Assembly (NCBI GenBank): GCA_019454045.1
Contig: SKCR01023800.1
Span: 186,001-250,000 of the forward strand
Direction of reading: 5' to 3'
Source: Zanthoxylum bungeanum
Lineage: Eukaryota > Streptophyta > Magnoliopsida > Sapindales > Rutaceae
Length of the DNA stretch: 64,000 bases
The notes beneath the pieces were generated by a model that saw only the letters and a program-made list of their open reading frames with translations, had not been told where the DNA came from and searched no databases. This document shows, in pieces, positions 1 through 11,049 of this stretch (position 1 is its first letter; each line of letters opens with the position of its first letter). The position numbers were made by a program, and so were the translations under genes.

Positions 1-429
1 TAATGTGTATATATTACGTGTACAAGAGAAGTAGTGAAAGTTATGAAGACAATAGGAACAGAAAGAATACCCATAGAAAGAGGATGACAGTAGTAATAGT
101 TGTAGTGGAAAAAGAAGAACTAGATATTATAATAGTAGAGAAAGAGGAGAAGACAACAGTAGTATTAGTAGTGGTATTGGATGTGTCTATAATTGAGAAA
201 TATGAAGTATAAATGATCAGTGGATATTTAAAATAGTTCTGAAATTTGAAATGAATTTAGTAATTAAAAGGAGTCATGAAAGTGTTCTGTGAATAATTGA
301 TGAAATTAGTGTGTTGATCTGATTTTTGAATGTTTGTAAGTATTAGTAGTGTTGCTGAAACAAGTTTTAGCAGTGTGATTGTATATCAGTAGTGAATATG
401 GACTTGTGGTATGCATTCTGAGTTTGAAG

Positions 430-1330
430 CACAGATTGGACCATAAAGTCTGCAATTAGATCTGAATTAGGGGTTCGAGTCAGAACCTTGAAGGGTCAGA
501 CCCACATGAGCTTCAGAGTAGACCATGAAATCAGCCCCGGAGTGGCCTCCAATTAGCCTCTGAATCGATCCTTGAATTTTCTTAGATCAACCCCTAAATA
601 AACCATAAGTAACCCTGAAATGATAGAACCTGTTATGGTATCCCCTGACCAGACCCTGAATCTGATCAGACCTTGCCCCTAATGAACTTTAGACCATGAT
701 CAGTAAAGTGATTTCAGACCCTAGTAGACTCAGAGTCAGTTTCTGATTTTTTTTTAAAAAAATGAAAAAAATGACTCAGGCTTTAACTAAGGCAGACTCT
801 GACATCGGACCTTGAAGGCAGATCCTGAAGGGAGACCCTGAGTCAGACTCTGAGCGGACCATATATCAGACCCTTATCAGCTAAGACTTGATTTAGGCTC
901 TGACTACTCAATATAGGGTAAGACCTTGACATTGGAAGAGATGAAGACCCTGACCAACAAGTATCGTCAGACCCTGACTAATCTTCTGAAGGCTGCCCCT
1001 GACCTATGAGCAGACCCTGGTTAGACTTTACGAATAGCCCCTAAAATCAGACCATACGTAAGCCCTGATCCAACCTTTTTTTTCAACAGACCTTACTTCT
1101 AACTTTGCTTCTGATCCGACTTTGCCTTTGATCAGCCCCTGACCAGTCACCATTTCAGACCCCTGGTTAGTGAAATAATTCAGACTCTGAAAACTTAAAT
1201 CTAAATCAGAACCTGATAAGTAAGTAGTATCAGACTCTGGGAACTGGGAGTTGAGTTAGACCCTGCCCAGGAGGTTCAGTCAGCCCTTGAAAGTGAAGAA
1301 CCGAGTTCGATCCTTGCAAAATAGAACCAA
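430..1330 (+). repeat. Degenerate CAGACCCTGA-rich repeat tract
   Basis: About 900 bp in which variants of CAGACCCTGA (also CAGACTCTGA, CAGACCTTG, GCCCCTGA) recur every 15-40 bp on the + strand, for example near 651, 830, 945, 967 and 1013. Spacing is irregular and I could not define a fixed unit. No comparable tract is seen in the complete D LTR at 48034-55286, so this looks specific to this copy. Confidence 0.6.
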
Positions 1331-1634
1331 ATTAGCCACTACAATATGAAAATAATTTGAAAGTTAATAGTTTATGAGTGTATGTGTGTATCAGTATAGT
1401 AGTATAAGCATTTGGTGCATAAAGAAGAGCAAACATTAGCATGATAAAAGAATAATACATTACACATGCACGTTTTATGAACTTTCCAGAATTGAAGTTG
1501 AGGATGATTTTGAAATTCAGATAGTTTTAAGGAAAGTTTTCAGATACTTTTGAAAGAAAGGCTTTCAGAAAATGTTTGATATAGTTTTAGGTTTAAAAGC
1601 ATGAGTTTATGGTTTTCTGGGTATGAGGGAAAAA

Positions 1635-1680
1635 CTCACCCCAGTATGTAACTTGAGATACATATGGAATTGACGGACAT
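1635..1680 (+). other. Conserved LTR block (CCCAGTATGTAACTTGAG)
   Basis: A roughly 45-bp block, CTCACCCCAGTATGTAAC followed by TTGAGA and GGAATTGACGGA. It recurs at 52845-52890, at 53203-53248, and in reverse complement around 60159-60210. The surrounding LTR sequence is far more diverged, so the block is unusually well kept. Confidence 0.7.
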
Positions 1681-1781
1681 AGACATTTGCACATGTAGAG
1701 GATTGAGGGGACGCTCTCAGATCCTCAACCAGGACTAAGGTTGACATATCCCCGAAATCCTGGTATGGTGGTTACACTGCC

Positions 1782-1950
1782 GTTGAGCTGTTGTCCTGGG
1801 TGTAGAGCTCTACGTTGCCAGTTGAGTTGTTGTCCTGGACGTAGGGCACCACCAGCCTCAGAGATGCCGCAGTTGAGCTGTTGTCCTGGGTATCGAGTAT
1901 TATCAGTTCTTAGAGATTTCGCAGTTGAGCTATTGTCCTGGGCATCGAGT
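1782..1950 (+). repeat. Short tandem repeats, GTTGAGCTGTTGTCCTGG-type, 4 copies
   Basis: Four copies of GTTGAGCTGTTGTCCTGG (with variants) start at 1782, 1821, 1872 and 1924, spaced 39, 51 and 52 bp. The patch lies just downstream of the conserved CCCAGTATGTAAC block. The D LTR has an unrelated repeat at the equivalent place (53383-53450). Confidence 0.8.
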
Positions 1951-2401
1951 ATCATTAGATTTCAGATTTTCAGTACACAGCTTTCAGATGTTCAGTGCCT
2001 AGATTTCATAAATCAGATTATAGTAAACAGTTTTCAAAAACAGAATTTAGAAACAGTTTTTCAGATTTCAGTTTTCAGTTATAGCTTTCAAAAGAGCTTT
2101 TAGGAAAAGAAAGTTTCCAGAAATAATATTTTTATAAGAGATACAAGATTTTAAACAGAAATCAGTTTTAAAGTGAAGTTTTTAACAAGAAGTATTTTCT
2201 TGGAGCATAACATGTTAAAGTAGAGTATGGTTACAAAACATGCATATAAATCATGTATTCTAGTAATTCATTTGAGATGCATATAGTTGATGTAAATGCA
2301 TGATAGCGTAATCACATTCATGTAAGTATATGACGGATGTTTATATGCATTATATGTCTACATATAATGAGTTTTTCAGAGAGCATTGATGTATGATAAC
2401 A

Positions 2402-2404
<3 letters not shown>

Positions 2405-2469
<65 letters not shown>
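2405..2469. repeat. (AT)n microsatellite
   Basis: About 32 uninterrupted AT dinucleotides. The open frame across it on the minus strand encodes only Tyr-Ile repeats and is not a gene. Confidence 0.97.
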
Positions 2470-2470
<1 letters not shown>

Positions 2471-2865
2471 GTGATTGATAATAGTTTGTGAGTAGAAATG
2501 ATATTTTTATCATACCGATTTGATGATATTTCATGAAAGTAAAAGAAAGAAAGTATAATGATTGTCTGAACTAATTGACTAAGGGTTATAAGAAAGTGAA
2601 GAATAATTAGAGTAGCGCAGTGGAAGAGTGGTAGGATATGATATGGTGAATAAGAATATGGAAACTTGATATGTATGTTATGCATGATTCAGAGAAGAGT
2701 ATCAACAATAAAGAAAAGAAATATTTGCGAAAACGATAGGAGTCATCTAGTGAATCCAGACTTAGGATATATTTTTTTGATCACTTAGACAGTCAGATTA
2801 ATAAATAAAATGGAATTCAGACCTTGCTTGTGTTTGATGCTCAAGGTAGGAGCATAGTTACTTAT

Positions 2866-2881
2866 TGAGTCTTATGACTCA
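2866..2881. promoter_or_regulatory. Dyad with TGACTCA core in D-like LTR
   Basis: TGAGTC and TGACTCA face each other across a TTA spacer. The same place in the D LTR (54811-54827) is the perfect dyad TGAGTCA-TTG-TGACTCA. TGAGTCA is the known bZIP (GCN4/AP-1-like) binding core; binding here is inference. Confidence 0.5.
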
Positions 2882-3264
2882 CTCCATAACAGTATTATGA
2901 GTTTTACAGGTTGGCGACCTAATCGGTCGACCGGAGATATAGCAGAGTTGCAGAAGAGCCAGATAGCAGCGTTGCAGTCAGCCAGTCACCAGATATTAGG
3001 AGTATGAGTCCAGTTGTAAAAGTCTGTATTAGTCCAGTTGTATAAGATTGATAAAGTTTTTGTACATACGTATTTTTGGGCTTTGTGCCCCAGTTATATG
3101 AAAGTTTAGTTTTCCATTTATGTACTTTATTATTTATTGGGCCCATTAGAATGCATTGCATTGCATAATTTCAAGTCATTCATACAAGTTAGCTAGAGGC
3201 TTACGGTGATAGACCAGTCTATCGCCTGCCGGTAACATCTCTCGTAGCGGGATGTTACATTTCG

Positions 3265-3740
3265 ATCATCACATCGCCACGATGTATGATCTTACGAATT
3301 AGTTGAAATAATTTGAAGTACATACTTGGATCGTTGATGAGATCATTAATTCTTTAGCCTATGTTGTAGCCTAGCTCAGCCACTAACAGAACTAAACCTA
3401 ATCTGATTAGGGTTATATAGATCCAAAATGCTTCTTTTGCTGCCTCAGCTGCAGCAATATTCAACTTTTGTTGTTTATTCGGCAATAGTATCTTGCTTGG
3501 AAGATTTCCAGCTCACTATTCCGATATTCAAACTATATAATACCCTTACTTCGACTTACAGTCGTTAATTTCGGTTTGGAAATTTGGAGCAGTGAACCCC
3601 GTCACTTCAAGTTCTCCTTCTCCACAGCTTAAAAAAACATCCTTAGTTATTCTAAGATATATAAGGATGTTCTTAACATCAATCCAGTGACTATCACTTG
3701 GATTGGCCTGATTGTGACTCATTATGCTCAAAGCATATGA
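3265..3740 (-). pseudogene. Copia RNase H remnant (A1)
   Basis: The minus strand at 3546-3731 translates to a segment with the order expected in copia RNase H: NPSDSHWIDVKNILIYLR, then TKDVFLSCGEGELEVTGF. The family usually has GEGHWxAVKxILKYLRRTKD followed by GYTDA. The segment left of it (3265-3540) has frameshifted remains of the AAxEA...W and RGDV-type C-terminal region. The catalytic Asp of the usual YTDA is not retained (FTAPNF). It is non-functional. Confidence 0.85.
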
Positions 3741-4264
3741 GACACCAGGTCACATATATATCTTTCAATATACGAGTTCTCTGAGAGTGCCAACAACTTT
3801 TAGATCTATCCTAGTAGATCCTTATTCCTAGAATAAAGGTTGTTTTTCCCAAGTATTATATGGAGAATTTTCATGAAAGCCAAGCTTTCACCGATTGTAT
3901 TATGGGAATGTCATTTCTAAGAAATGATATGTCATCATTATATAGGACAATCATTGTCAGTGTTCTCCCACTAAGCTTCTTATATACACAAGAATTATTA
4001 TCGTTTTGAATAAAGTCATATACCATTATGATATCATCAAAACGTTGGTTCCAAGAACACAATGCTTGCTTCAATCCATAAATGGATTGATTTAACTTGC
4101 AAACCTTGTTTGCATGTTTTAGTACGACAAAACAGTCAGGATGTTGATAAATATCCTCTAAAAGGTTTCCGTTAAGGAAAGTGGTTTTGACTTCCATGTG
4201 CCATATTTCATGAATAAAACATACAGTATTAGCAAGCATTATCTAATGCTTGCTAATACTGTAT
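3741..4264 (-). pseudogene. Copia reverse transcriptase remnant (A1)
   Basis: The frame at 3871-4239 shows the copia RT core in order: a KTTFLNGNLLEDIY segment (usual MDVKTAFLNG), HANKVCKLNQSIYGLKQA (usual KVCKLxKSLYGLKQA), then VLYNDDISF where the family has LYVDD. The first Asp motif (DVKTAFL) is changed to VKTTFL. Upstream RT motifs present in A2 (about 29083-29388) are deleted here, and the break coincides with a perfect palindrome (4221-4264). Confidence 0.9.
4221..4264. repeat. Perfect 21-bp inverted repeat with 2-bp spacer at a deletion junction
   Basis: Arms 4221-4241 and 4244-4264 are exact reverse complements around TC. The left arm continues native RT sequence (compare A2 around 29050-29090); the right arm has no counterpart there. 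About 300 bp of RT present in A2 are missing at this point. Confidence 0.9.
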
Positions 4265-4779
4265 AAGATTGACATCTTCTTGAGGTGAGATCAGAAATCC
4301 ATACCTCCCAGGTTGTTTTCTGACTCTCTCCGACTTACGTGGTTCTTGTGTATTCGAAGATTATTGGTACAGTTTCATCCTTGATGAACTGTTTGTGTTC
4401 CATTAAGAAATCAGTGTCTGGAACAGTATCACTCCGATTTTTCATCGAGTTTTACTTTCCTCCCACTTACCACTGCATATAGGTATTCCTCTTAGGAAAA
4501 CCGTATGGAGAGCAACAATTACATTATTCTCTTATGAGTTGTATAAGTACTATACTTTGGTTTCCCTAGGATAACCCACAAATTAGGCACTTATCCGATT
4601 TGGGTTTTAGTTTGGTATCATCCAAACATATGCCCAGCATTCCCAAATCTTCAGGAATGAGAAAACCCAGTTTATTTCCTGTTCATTATCTAATATGAAG
4701 TCTGTCTTACATTTTTCATGGAACTTTATTCAAAATAAGTATTGCACTGTTTAATGCTTATCCATTGAAGGAAATTGGT

Positions 4780-5350
4780 AGCTCAAAGTGACTCATCAAT
4801 AACCTTATTATGTCCAATAGAATTTGGTTTCTCCGTTTGGACACACCGCTCAATTGAGGTGTTTCAGGAGGAGTCCACTATAAAAGAATACCATAATCTT
4901 TCAAATAGTCGAGAAACTTATTGCTTAAGTATTTCCCCCATGGTCTAACCGTGACGATTTAATAGTTTAGCCGGTCTTTCTGTCTACTTCGTGTCGAAAC
5001 TCTTTGAATTTATCAAAGATTTCTGACTCGTGTTTCTTAAAAAACACATAACTATAACGCGATGCCACATCTGTAAAGGTTACAAAGTATTCATTTCCAC
5101 CTCTAGCCTAGCTAGATATGGGCCCACTTGCGTCACTATGAAAGGGGGTTAACAGTTTGGTGGCACTTGTACATTTACCAAGTAAAAGGTGTTCTAAGCA
5201 CTTTGCCTAATAAATTATATTCGTAGACATCATTTGAATTAAAATCAAATCCGTCCTAGTATCCACTCTTCAAAAGTGTGGATATACGAGTCTTATTAAT
5301 GTGTCTCATACAACAATGCCACAAATAAGTCTCATCTGATTAATTCAGTT
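4780..5350 (-). pseudogene. Copia integrase and pre-integrase remnant (A1)
   Basis: The minus strand carries, in one main frame with two or three stops, GGNEYFVTFTDVASRYSYVF, then KHESEIFDKFKEF, GGKYLSNKFLDYLKDYGI and RRNQILLDIIRLLMS. These match the order of copia integrase (GGxxYFxTFxDDxSR, GGEYxS, NGVxERxNRTLLDMxRSMM). The second Asp region (usually SDRGGEY) reads LDHGGKY. Upstream (5180-5350), LLGK and an IRLVYPHF segment fit the pre-integrase zinc-finger domain. Confidence 0.88.
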
Positions 5351-5769
5351 TGAGCTATTTGTTTGTCATGTTATATGTTTGAGATTCATTTTTATTCAAA
5401 ATATAAATACTGCTATTCACATCTAATGTGCTTATCTCAATATCATCTTTATAAAATAAAACACTTAATGTTCTAGAATATAAAGGTATAACCGCAACGG
5501 ATAATACTAGATATAAAGATAATGTTTCTAGTCAAACTAGGTACATTATAACAGTTTCCTAATTTAGGTACATTTCTAAAGGGAAGTTCTAAAATTTAGG
5601 TTTCTATGGTTAAAACAGCAACTCTTGTCTCGATTCTGACTCGCAGGTCAATCTCAACTGAAGTCAGTATCCTGCTTATCAGCAGATCCTGCACATCAGT
5701 ACATACTTATGTACCACATCTAGTATCAAAAATCAAATTTTGAAACTAGTAGTGAACATGTTTATGAAA

Positions 5770-6660
5770 AATATACTTGAAGCCGGAGCCTTGCCCTTCT
5801 TCACTTCCTTCATGTCTGCCTTGTCCATACGGCAATCACGCATCCAGTGACCTCATTTGCCATAATTTAAGCAGACATCTTGGGATATGTCCTTTGTCTT
5901 CCTAGAAGACTGTGACGATTTTGCCTTTGCTCTTTTCCACACCCCAGAAGTCTTCGGCCAAGCTTTAGCCTCCTGGGATGTCGAAGTAAGATGTGCCTTG
6001 GGCTTCTTGCCCTTTTGCAAACTCTAGCTTTGTCTCCTTGAGCATAGCCATTAACTCTCCAAGAGTTTTCTATTGCAATTAGTACTTCTAAGATCTAAGG
6101 ATAGATCTATGAAGATCCTTCAATTTTAATATCATACTATAAGGACCTAATCCTTAGTTCTGATGAAGAAATTAAGGAGTCTTTGCGGCAAGCATAACGG
6201 ATTGAGCACTAAAGTTATCATCATATGAATCTTCCAAAGATCATGTTCTATTAGAGTAACTTCTCAGTTCCCAGAACTATCCTGAGGTTTTATTCCCAAT
6301 CTGAAAATTAGAGCCGTTTGAAGACATTTTCACCCAGGATTATGTTCTAAACGCTAATCTTTCAGTTATCATGATTTCAATAGTCTAACTATCCAATCAA
6401 TGATTTCTGGTACAATTGAATTTAATGATTACTATAGTCTAACTATATAATCAACTATAATTTAATTGATTAAATTCAAATATATTGATTGCTATAATCC
6501 AATTATATAATCAACTATAAATGAAATAGTTTGAATATAGTCCCACTGTTAAATTAAAACAACAATTAAATATTATTCCAACTAATATATTACATTAAAT
6601 AATGACGAAAAATAAAATGAGCGCGTAATGGCAAGTATCTAAACGAAATTGCAAATTTAA
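5770..6660 (-). pseudogene. Copia gag remnant with degraded CCHC zinc knuckle (A1)
   Basis: On the minus strand at about 5828-5880 a CLNYGK(stop)GHWMRDC segment keeps the spacing of a gag CX2CX4HX4C knuckle, with the second Cys replaced by Tyr and a stop inside. It is followed by Lys-rich sequence. Upstream to about 6660 the sequence is collinear with A2 but too broken to read as protein. The start of gag is not resolved. Confidence 0.65.
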
Positions 6661-6713
6661 TACATGTCTCCCACTATTTTTCAGCGAGCCTCTAACCCTC
6701 TGTGGAGTACTCG

Positions 6714-6728
6714 GGAAACCTAGTTTCC
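6714..6728. other. Conserved triloop hairpin upstream of gag (A1)
   Basis: GGAAAC and GTTTCC flank a 3-base loop (CTA on +). The same stem with a different loop (CGT) sits at the same place in A2 (31728-31742), just upstream (element sense) of a conserved AAAATAGTGGGAG segment. Confidence 0.7.
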
Positions 6729-6763
6729 TAGTGGGTTAGAATCCCGTTAAATAACACATAACC

Positions 6764-7140
6764 TTGACTTTGGCCAACAAGCTGTATGATATTTAACTAG
6801 GAAGATCTCTAAGATCAATTAGATCTCATCCAATTCCTAGATCCGGTAGGTGGACCTCCAAGTCTGAAACATTTATAATTTATATGCCAATATATCCAAT
6901 ATATTTCCTAACCTTTTCCTCTGAATCAACTAAGCCTTGGCTTTGGCATAACAAGCTTAATGATTCCAGTTAAGCGGGACCCATTGACTTTGGAAAGCTT
7001 CGTAATCGATGTCGATGGACAAGAAGTGATCTTCACTTTGGCCAACAAATCACAACTTGGACAAGACATGCGATATGGAACAAAGCCTTCATGATTCAAA
7101 CACATCCGCGATGGATAAAAGTCTTGACTTTGGCCAACAA
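6764..7140 (-). repeat. Iterated TTGACTTTGGCCAACAA motif in copia leader (A1)
   Basis: Five copies or variants start at 6764, 6937, 6983, 7032 and 7124 on the + strand, spaced 46-173 bp. On the element strand the core is GCCAAAG. Element A2 keeps four of them (31778, 31952, 32046, 32136). Confidence 0.8.
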
Positions 7141-7911
7141 AACAGTGCCAATCTTGGATCTTGAGAAAAAATCACTCAATGGAAGGAAAGCGCTTAATAT
7201 TTATTGAGGATTTTTCGCGTAATTTGCAACAAATTAATTTTCTTTAATTAGGTCTCATCATACACCCTTAAGCATGCATTCTAAAAGCATAATAAGACGC
7301 GATAAAATAATAATGGTATTTAGATGGATATTTAACAAACTTTATTCCTGGAACAAATCTCTCAATTTCCTCTCTCCCGCTAGCATTATACATACTTCTA
7401 CCCAATTACATAACACTTCTAAAGAAACCTCATTTATATTGAGAGGAATTGGTGAGAAGAGAAATACAATGAGAAAATAGGTAATAGACTAGACACGCAG
7501 GTCCAATTTAATAAATTCTAAATTTATTACAATAATTTCCAAAATTGCCCTCACCCTTCTAATATCCATTCGATATACATTATTCATTTATGCATCCAAG
7601 TATTCACACAAAACATGTTATCAATCAATATAATCCAATTAATTAATCTTTGATTAATGACCATCCAATATTCAAACAACGATTTGATTTGCGCGAGTCC
7701 AACTCGTTTAAGAATAAATACCCAAGTACGTATTCTTGAATTATATCGAACGATAATCTTAAATCCAATTTAAATTATATTCAATACTAATTCACATTTA
7801 ATTACAAATTAAATAATTACACTTTTAAAAGTGCCTTTTAGACTTGGATTCCAAATCCAATCTTTATGGGTCTCAAAGGCCAAATTAGTATCCGATACTA
7901 TTCAATTAAAG

Positions 7912-8160
7912 TCCAATGGGCTTTCGTTTAATTCTATAGGCATGGCTTTGGAAATTATGGGTCAAACCCAAGATGCCAAGGCCCAATTAGGAATCACCAT
8001 ATTCCCAAAATCAATTTTGGCCCATTAGGCCCAATTAAAATTTTAAAGGCCCAATTATCATATTTGGACTTTATGGAAATGGTTTTAGGCCCAATTGGAT
8101 CCAACCAATTATCCTAAACCAAACTTGGCCAAACCAAGCCCATTAAGCCCAAATACAACA
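7912..8160. promoter_or_regulatory. Cluster of GGCCCA/TGGGCY motifs in copia leader (A1)
   Basis: About ten GGCCCA, AGCCCA or TGGGCT motifs lie in 250 bp, mostly in the context GGCCCAATTA. A2 keeps a matching cluster (32937-33225). TGGGCY is the plant 'site II' element bound by TCP factors in many housekeeping promoters; a role here is inference. Confidence 0.55.
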
Positions 8161-8655
8161 ATTAAATTAATATCATTCCAAATTACATATTAATCTAATT
8201 AAAGTGCAATAATCATAATTAATTAATTAATCTAACGCTTCCAAAACACTAATTAATTCAATTAATCATGCTCTACATTTCCAATTCATGTCCAACACAA
8301 ATTGAAGCAAAATCAATCTTCCAATAACATGCATAACTCACGGCTAAGGCAATAAAATCATTCAATTTGATTTCAATTCAATTTAAATCAACATTCAATA
8401 TTTTATCATGCCTTCAACACATCCAATATGTCAAATTTCAAAAAATCACCATGAATTTACCTAGGGTAACTTTCGGCCATGTCCAAGGAATTAGGGATTT
8501 ATGATTTAATCAATTTTTCTCAATTCCATCAATGCACAAATCCAATTCAATATTATACAAACATAACCCAACAATCAATTTAGGCATTTCATGCTCCATT
8601 CACAAAAACCCAAATTAAAGTTCAAGAACCCTGGAAATCCAAATCAATCTTAGAT

Positions 8656-8668
8656 GGCTCTGATACCA
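8656..8668 (-). other. Primer-binding site, initiator tRNA-Met type (A1)
   Basis: On the minus strand this reads TGGTATCAGAGCC, the standard plant copia PBS, one base inside the LTR boundary (8670). Confidence 0.93.
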
Positions 8669-8669
8669 T

Positions 8670-10632
8670 TGTAAGTGTTCCTAGAATTTGTCAAGATCTC
8701 TAAGAGTGATTTGTGTGTGAAAAATCAAAGAGAGTTACGGAAAAAAATTACTTTGATCCGATGGGTTTCAAGATTTTTTATGCATTTCCATGGAAGCTCC
8801 AAGCTTTGAATGAAGTTTTAAGCCATTGGGTGAGTTTCCCTATCATCTTGATTCACTCCATTATGTGGTAGCATGGAACAAAATGAAAGAAAAAAATTTC
8901 TCCAATGAAGCATGAAGTTTCGCCCATGGCTAAGGAGAGAAGAGAGAAGAAGTTTTGTTTTTGTTTTTCCAAAAATAATTACCAAAATCATTTTCAAAAA
9001 AGTGTATATACTTTCCAAAAGTCAAAGTGTGCTAAGCAAGTTTCCATAATTGCTCTCAACTACTTCCATCAATTAGATTGACTAGTGATGTAAGTTGGTG
9101 GGTCCCATACTTTAATTCAAAATTCAAGTGGGTGAGACTACACACACTTCGGGCTTTAGTTCGCTTAATCCGATTAAACGAATTTTCCGTTGCGACTTAA
9201 TTAAATCCAATTTAATTAAATAATAATGCCTAGCAAAATTATCACGGAAGTCGCTCGTAAATTAATTCTAAATTAATTCGTTCACTTGAATTAAAATCCA
9301 ATTTTAATTCTGCTTTGAAATCCGATTTCATTTAATATATCTAATATATTATTTTAGCCCAATTAAATAAATTAAATAGTAAAATCTAATTTAACTATTA
9401 AATTTACTTTACCGATTAATTCTAAATTAATCACGTTCTCTCTTCTCGACGAATTTATTCCCAGATAAATTCTTAACGTAATTAATCCCAGATTAATTCT
9501 CCCTTTTGATAAATAATTCCCAGATTAATTATTGCCGTAATTAATCCCAGATTAATTTTCTCTTTCATAATTAATCCCATATTAATTTTTGTTCGAGTCA
9601 AATCTCAATGGTTAATCTTCGGGAAGAGACCCAAGAGATCCCTTGATATGTTGGCAGTAAATACGATTATCGGACTATCCGAATACGTGCATACCCAGTA
9701 TCACATTCTCACCGATTTACAAGACATGGTTGGCTTCTAGCAAAGCACCATGCCTACCCAATTCTCCAGAAATATTCAGTAAACAAATATGTAATCTTTG
9801 TCAGGCTTAGTATACGTAGTATTGTGTATTACGATCCAGTATCAGATGTCACATGTAAGGCCTGGGGCTGGAAATGTGTCTGCCCCGTACGAAGCATATA
9901 TCGGATCTTTGGTAACTAGTCTCTTTAATCGGATAAACATGACCTAGTCATATTATCCCGATAGCTGTAGCATACAAGAGTACCAGTTTCGTTTCCTACG
10001 TGATTATCATCTCCATATGACTGAAGTGATACTTCCATCTTGACATCACACCCAATACACTACGATTCTCAATATACCCAGAAGAGGCATACATATAACT
10101 TGTTAAAGTCCTGGACGACCAAAACCAAAGTATATTGATTGTCGCAAGTATTAGCGATGCAAGTCTCAGGTTAAGACCAAATACACCTACCATGATTCGG
10201 ATTCCCATAAACATATAGTCATACTACCAATGGAATTCCAAGGGCTCTATCTAGAGCGAAGCTGTTTCCCTACCATCGGTAAACACAACCTCCTATTACA
10301 CTTGCATGAGTATCCAATACCCAAATATATAAGAATTTTGCCATTATGCTCTCATAACACGCACAAGTGTAATACTAGTGTATTCCGCATTATCGATATC
10401 CAATCTCGATAATACTACGACTAGGGATATTTTAATGATTAAACCTTAGTGGATTACTACTGTCTCATATCTTATTAATCTGGAACTAATTATATGGACT
10501 TTTATCATTTATATATCCCGGTAGTCCAATTACAAATGATAAAAGAGCAATTTCCTTTGTCACATAGTTAATTTGTACAATAACACCATGTTCTGTACAA
10601 ATAGTAATACTATGGGTCATAATTGTCCAACA
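8670..10632 (-). mobile_element. 5' LTR of copia A1 (1963 bp)
   Basis: In + coordinates the LTR runs from TGTAAGTGTTCC to TAATTGTCCAACA, giving TG...CA ends. It is related along its length to the A4 solo LTR (43822-45672, opposite orientation) and more distantly to the A2 and A3 LTRs. It contains the hairpin array at 9197-9587. A TATA-like TGTATATAC lies near 9003-9011, at the place where the A2 LTRs have TTATATATA. Confidence 0.92.
9197..9587. repeat. Array of about 12 triloop inverted repeats in A1 LTR
   Basis: Consecutive dyads with 3-bp spacers: 9197-9219 (10-bp arms), 9260-9278 (8), 9288-9310 (10), 9316-9330 (6), 9333-9351 (8), 9375-9399 (11, one mismatch), 9414-9432 (8), 9451-9472 (one-base bulge), 9480-9498 (8), one imperfect at about 9517-9533, 9539-9557 (8) and 9569-9587 (one mismatch). 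Spacers on + are CCA, CTA or CCG, so TGG, TAG or CGG on the element strand. Confidence 0.88.
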
Positions 10633-11049
10633 GTGGGCTATTAAGTCTAAGGTCTTTAACCAAAAATTTCTTTTCCAAGTTCATTTTAAGTTTACCAGTT
10701 CAATTTTATTAATGGCCGGTTAATAAAAAGCATTAGGATTAAGGCTCAATAAATAAACCTTTATATTACTAAAACTGTAATTTAATCCCTTATAAATCGG
10801 TGATATTGGATTTCATCACAACCCCAGTTAACTGGGTTAGTTACGACACATATATACGGGTAGTAAAAACTTAAATAAAAGAAAAGACATAAAATAAATG
10901 CTGGAAATTAAATTGTTGAAAAGTAAATTGCTGGAAAGTAAATTACTGAAAAGGAAAAGTACAATAAAAGAAAATGCTGGGGTTAGAGGATCCACTTTTA
11001 TTACTAATATTTTAGATATCTCCCGTAATATAATATATTAACTTTGCAT

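Larger units (their letters stand above)
1..3259 (+). mobile_element. Right part of a D-like (Tekay/Del-type) Ty3/gypsy LTR
   Basis: This is non-coding LTR sequence related to the complete family D solo LTR at 48034-55286. Shared landmarks occur in the same order: a CCCAGTATGTAACTTGAG block (1635-1680), a short tandem-repeat patch (1782-1950), a TGAGTC/GACTCA dyad (2866-2881), an 'ACGGTCGACCG'-like segment near 2920-2935, and the terminus GGGATGTTACA ending at 3259. The left end lies outside the window, so I cannot say whether it is a solo LTR or part of a full element. It abuts copia element A1 at 3260 and probably inserted into it; TTTCG (3260-3264) would be the right TSD copy. Assignment to Tekay/Del rests on TGTAACA...TGTTACA ends and LTR style, not on coding sequence. 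Confidence 0.65.
3260..10632 (-). mobile_element. Ty1/copia retrotransposon A1, 3'-truncated at the D-like LTR
   Basis: A minus-strand copia element. Reading right to left it has a 5' LTR (8670-10632), an initiator-Met PBS (8656-8668), a leader of about 2 kb, gag with a zinc-knuckle remnant, pre-integrase and integrase, RT and RNase H remnants, and then an abrupt stop at the family D LTR end (3259/3260). The 3' end and 3' LTR are missing from the window. All coding parts carry stops and frameshifts. It is collinear with the complete element A2 (25924-35937) but lacks about 300 bp within RT, where a palindromic scar sits (4221-4264). The 5 bp right of the LTR are GTGGG; the matching left TSD cannot be seen. 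Confidence 0.88.
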
